Both the position numbers and the translations under genes were made by a program. This document shows positions 63,143 through 64,000 of a DNA stretch of 64,000 nucleotides, in pieces. The DNA is from an uncultured Lachnospiraceae bacterium (GTDB lineage Bacteria; Bacillota; Clostridia; Lachnospirales; Lachnospiraceae), in contig CAJODN010000005.1 of assembly GCA_905233695.1 (NCBI GenBank), positions 36,849 through 100,848 of the forward strand, read 5' to 3'. The notes beneath the pieces were generated by a model. That model had not been told where the DNA came from. It worked only from the letters and a program-made list of their open reading frames with translations, and searched no databases. Numbering within the stretch: the stretch's first letter is position 1; each line of letters begins with the position of its first letter.

Positions 63143-63340
63143 TCAAATAATATTCATCTTTTCATCCATGTACTTTTCAAACTGTGCTCGTTTGATTAAC
63201 GCTCTGTTACCGTTCCACAAAACAAAGTCATCATCCTTATGTTCTTGAACAAAAAGTTTAAGCTTCTTGTATCCGATTCCGAAATATTCCGATGCCTCAT
63301 TCAATGTCAACGTATATTTCTTCCACCAAGGTAGAACCAA
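63143..63340 (-). CDS. xis: Excisionase of the Tn916 Xis family, TTG start
   Basis: 65 residues, winged-helix MerR-like fold. It aligns with Tn916 Xis along its length: WKKYTLTLNEASEYFGIG, then WNGNRALIKRAQFEKYMDE. It bends DNA at the ends and directs the integrase to excision. The start is TTG at 63340 with AAGGA 7 nt upstream. Confidence 0.88.
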   Translation of the reverse strand: MVLPWWKKYTLTLNEASEYFGIGYKKLKLFVQEHKDDDFVLWNGNRALIKRAQFEKYMDEKMNII

Positions 63341-63352
63341 ATTGTTTTCCTT

Positions 63353-63487
63353 ATTGATTCATTAGAATGTAATGTTGCCACCTTTGATTTTGAATGCGAG
63401 AAGCTCAATAAACAGTATAATAAGAACCTTGCCTACAATGATGTTAAGTCACACCACTATATCATTAGCTTTGATCCAAAGGATTCA
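63353..63487 (+). pseudogene. Relaxase (MobA/VirD2-type) fragment
   Basis: The plus-strand frame in phase with GAT 63356 encodes about 45 residues without a start codon; KSHHYIISFDPKDS matches the conserved His-rich strand of Relaxase/mobilisation nucleases (pfam03432 type), preceded by a region such families use to space it from the catalytic Tyr. After 63487 the similarity stops and the frame ends within 15 codons. It appears to be debris of a mobilisation gene cut by recombination. Confidence 0.45.
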
Positions 63488-63949
63488 AACTATACAGCTC
63501 AACCATCTGGAACAATATGCAAAACAGCTTTATGCAGTCGGCTCGTTTAATGTCATCATAGTCGTACATACTATGAACCAGCCAATGCCTATTGATTGAT
63601 GAAGGGATTTTTCCATTAAGTTTATCTTGCCAATTACTATCATCGAAAAACTTTAACAATGCAAAAGAAAGCTGAATCAATATACTTTTCTCATTATCAA
63701 AACATCCCTCATGTTTTATCGATCTAAAAAAGTCTATTGTTTTTTTGCTCGCTGATTGTTTTTTGCAGATTGATTATATGGGAATGAGCCACTAAAATAC
63801 TTGCCTCCATATTTTTCTTGAATCACTTTACCATAACACTTCCAGCACTGACTAACATTCGATTCACTGTCATGTGTTTTTAAATATTGATTTATGCTCG
63901 TTGAATCTATAAGACCGGCAAGTAATACAGAACTAGTGGAGCGTTTCAA
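63465..63949 (-). pseudogene. HEPN-like C-terminal gene piece, interrupted at an A7 run
   Basis: Two minus-strand frames, 63734-63949 and one ending at 63465, join by a -1 shift at seven consecutive A (63746-63740). The joined product is about 160 residues. The downstream part is helical and has SINRHWLVHSMYDYDD, where RHWLVH fits the RX4-6H motif of HEPN ribonucleases found in abortive-infection and toxin systems. The first frame begins at TTG without a ribosome site, so the 5' part may be missing. It could be a pseudogene or a slippage-controlled gene. It overlaps the relaxase fragment by some 20 nt. Confidence 0.4.
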
Positions 63950-64000
63950 TGACTTTTTTACTTAAAAATTATGCACTAAATACACTAAATTATATTGACA

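Noticed and set aside
1..64000. tRNA or rRNA genes
   Set aside because: No cloverleaf with CCA-adjacent features or rRNA words was recognised on either strand; a tRNA search tool would be decisive.

Overview
The window looks like chromosomal DNA from a Gram-positive Clostridium-type bacterium (Bacillota), most likely Lachnospiraceae. Supporting signs are the AT-rich composition, a CIRCE-controlled clpB, a class B sortase, an ECF transporter, the c-di-AMP enzymes CdaA/CdaR, a long type 2 IleS, HD-GYP and EAL c-di-GMP enzymes, and the absence of any outer-membrane genes. The genus cannot be read from the sequence. Nearly all genes lie on the minus strand; only a sortase, one glycosyltransferase and plsC are on the plus strand.

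Layout. 1-2.5 kb: clpB (C-terminus cut by the window edge) with CIRCE over its promoter. 2.7-11.5 kb: one co-directional run reading regulator - ftsE - ftsX - ctpA - prfB - hpt - DUF342/FapA - HD-GYP response regulator, joining division and peptidoglycan control, translation termination and c-di-GMP signalling. 11.5-12.2 kb: gene-free region with 11-bp repeats, a long palindrome and a cluster of DnaA boxes. 12.2-36.2 kb: cell-surface polysaccharide genes (priming sugar transferase, six GT2-type glycosyltransferases, a GlfT2-like enzyme, a flippase, rfbB/rfbD, a UDP-sugar pyrophosphorylase), with srtB, an aminotransferase, glgP and ileS between them. 36.2-46.4 kb: leuA, an HPr-like protein and cdaR/cdaA, then plsC, murF, ddl and an XRE/TPR regulator. 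46.5-51.8 kb: an ECF transporter whose two outer proteins resemble the two halves of animal transcobalamin/intrinsic factor. 51.9-58.8 kb: secA, a large gene-free but strongly structured transcription unit, map, a foldase-like protein, a PcsB-like hydrolase and an HD protein. 58.9-61.5 kb: an EAL protein and a tyrosine phosphatase. 61.5-64 kb: the end of a Tn916-type integrative element with int, xis, arm-type repeats and debris of mobilisation or defence genes.

Three items stand out. First, an approximately 660-nt RNA at 54.76-55.42 kb has its own sigma-A promoter and an intrinsic terminator, has no credible ORF, and folds into many helices with competing pairings; it may be a ROOL/GOLLD/OLE-class RNA or a new one. 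Second, a dispersed family of long nested palindromes sits a few bases after stop codons, with compensatory changes between copies. Third, there is the split transcobalamin-like ECF uptake operon. Smaller points include a prfB frameshift site with UAA in place of UGA, two probable leaderless mRNAs, an HPr-like protein without Arg17, and a palindrome shared by two distant intergenic regions.
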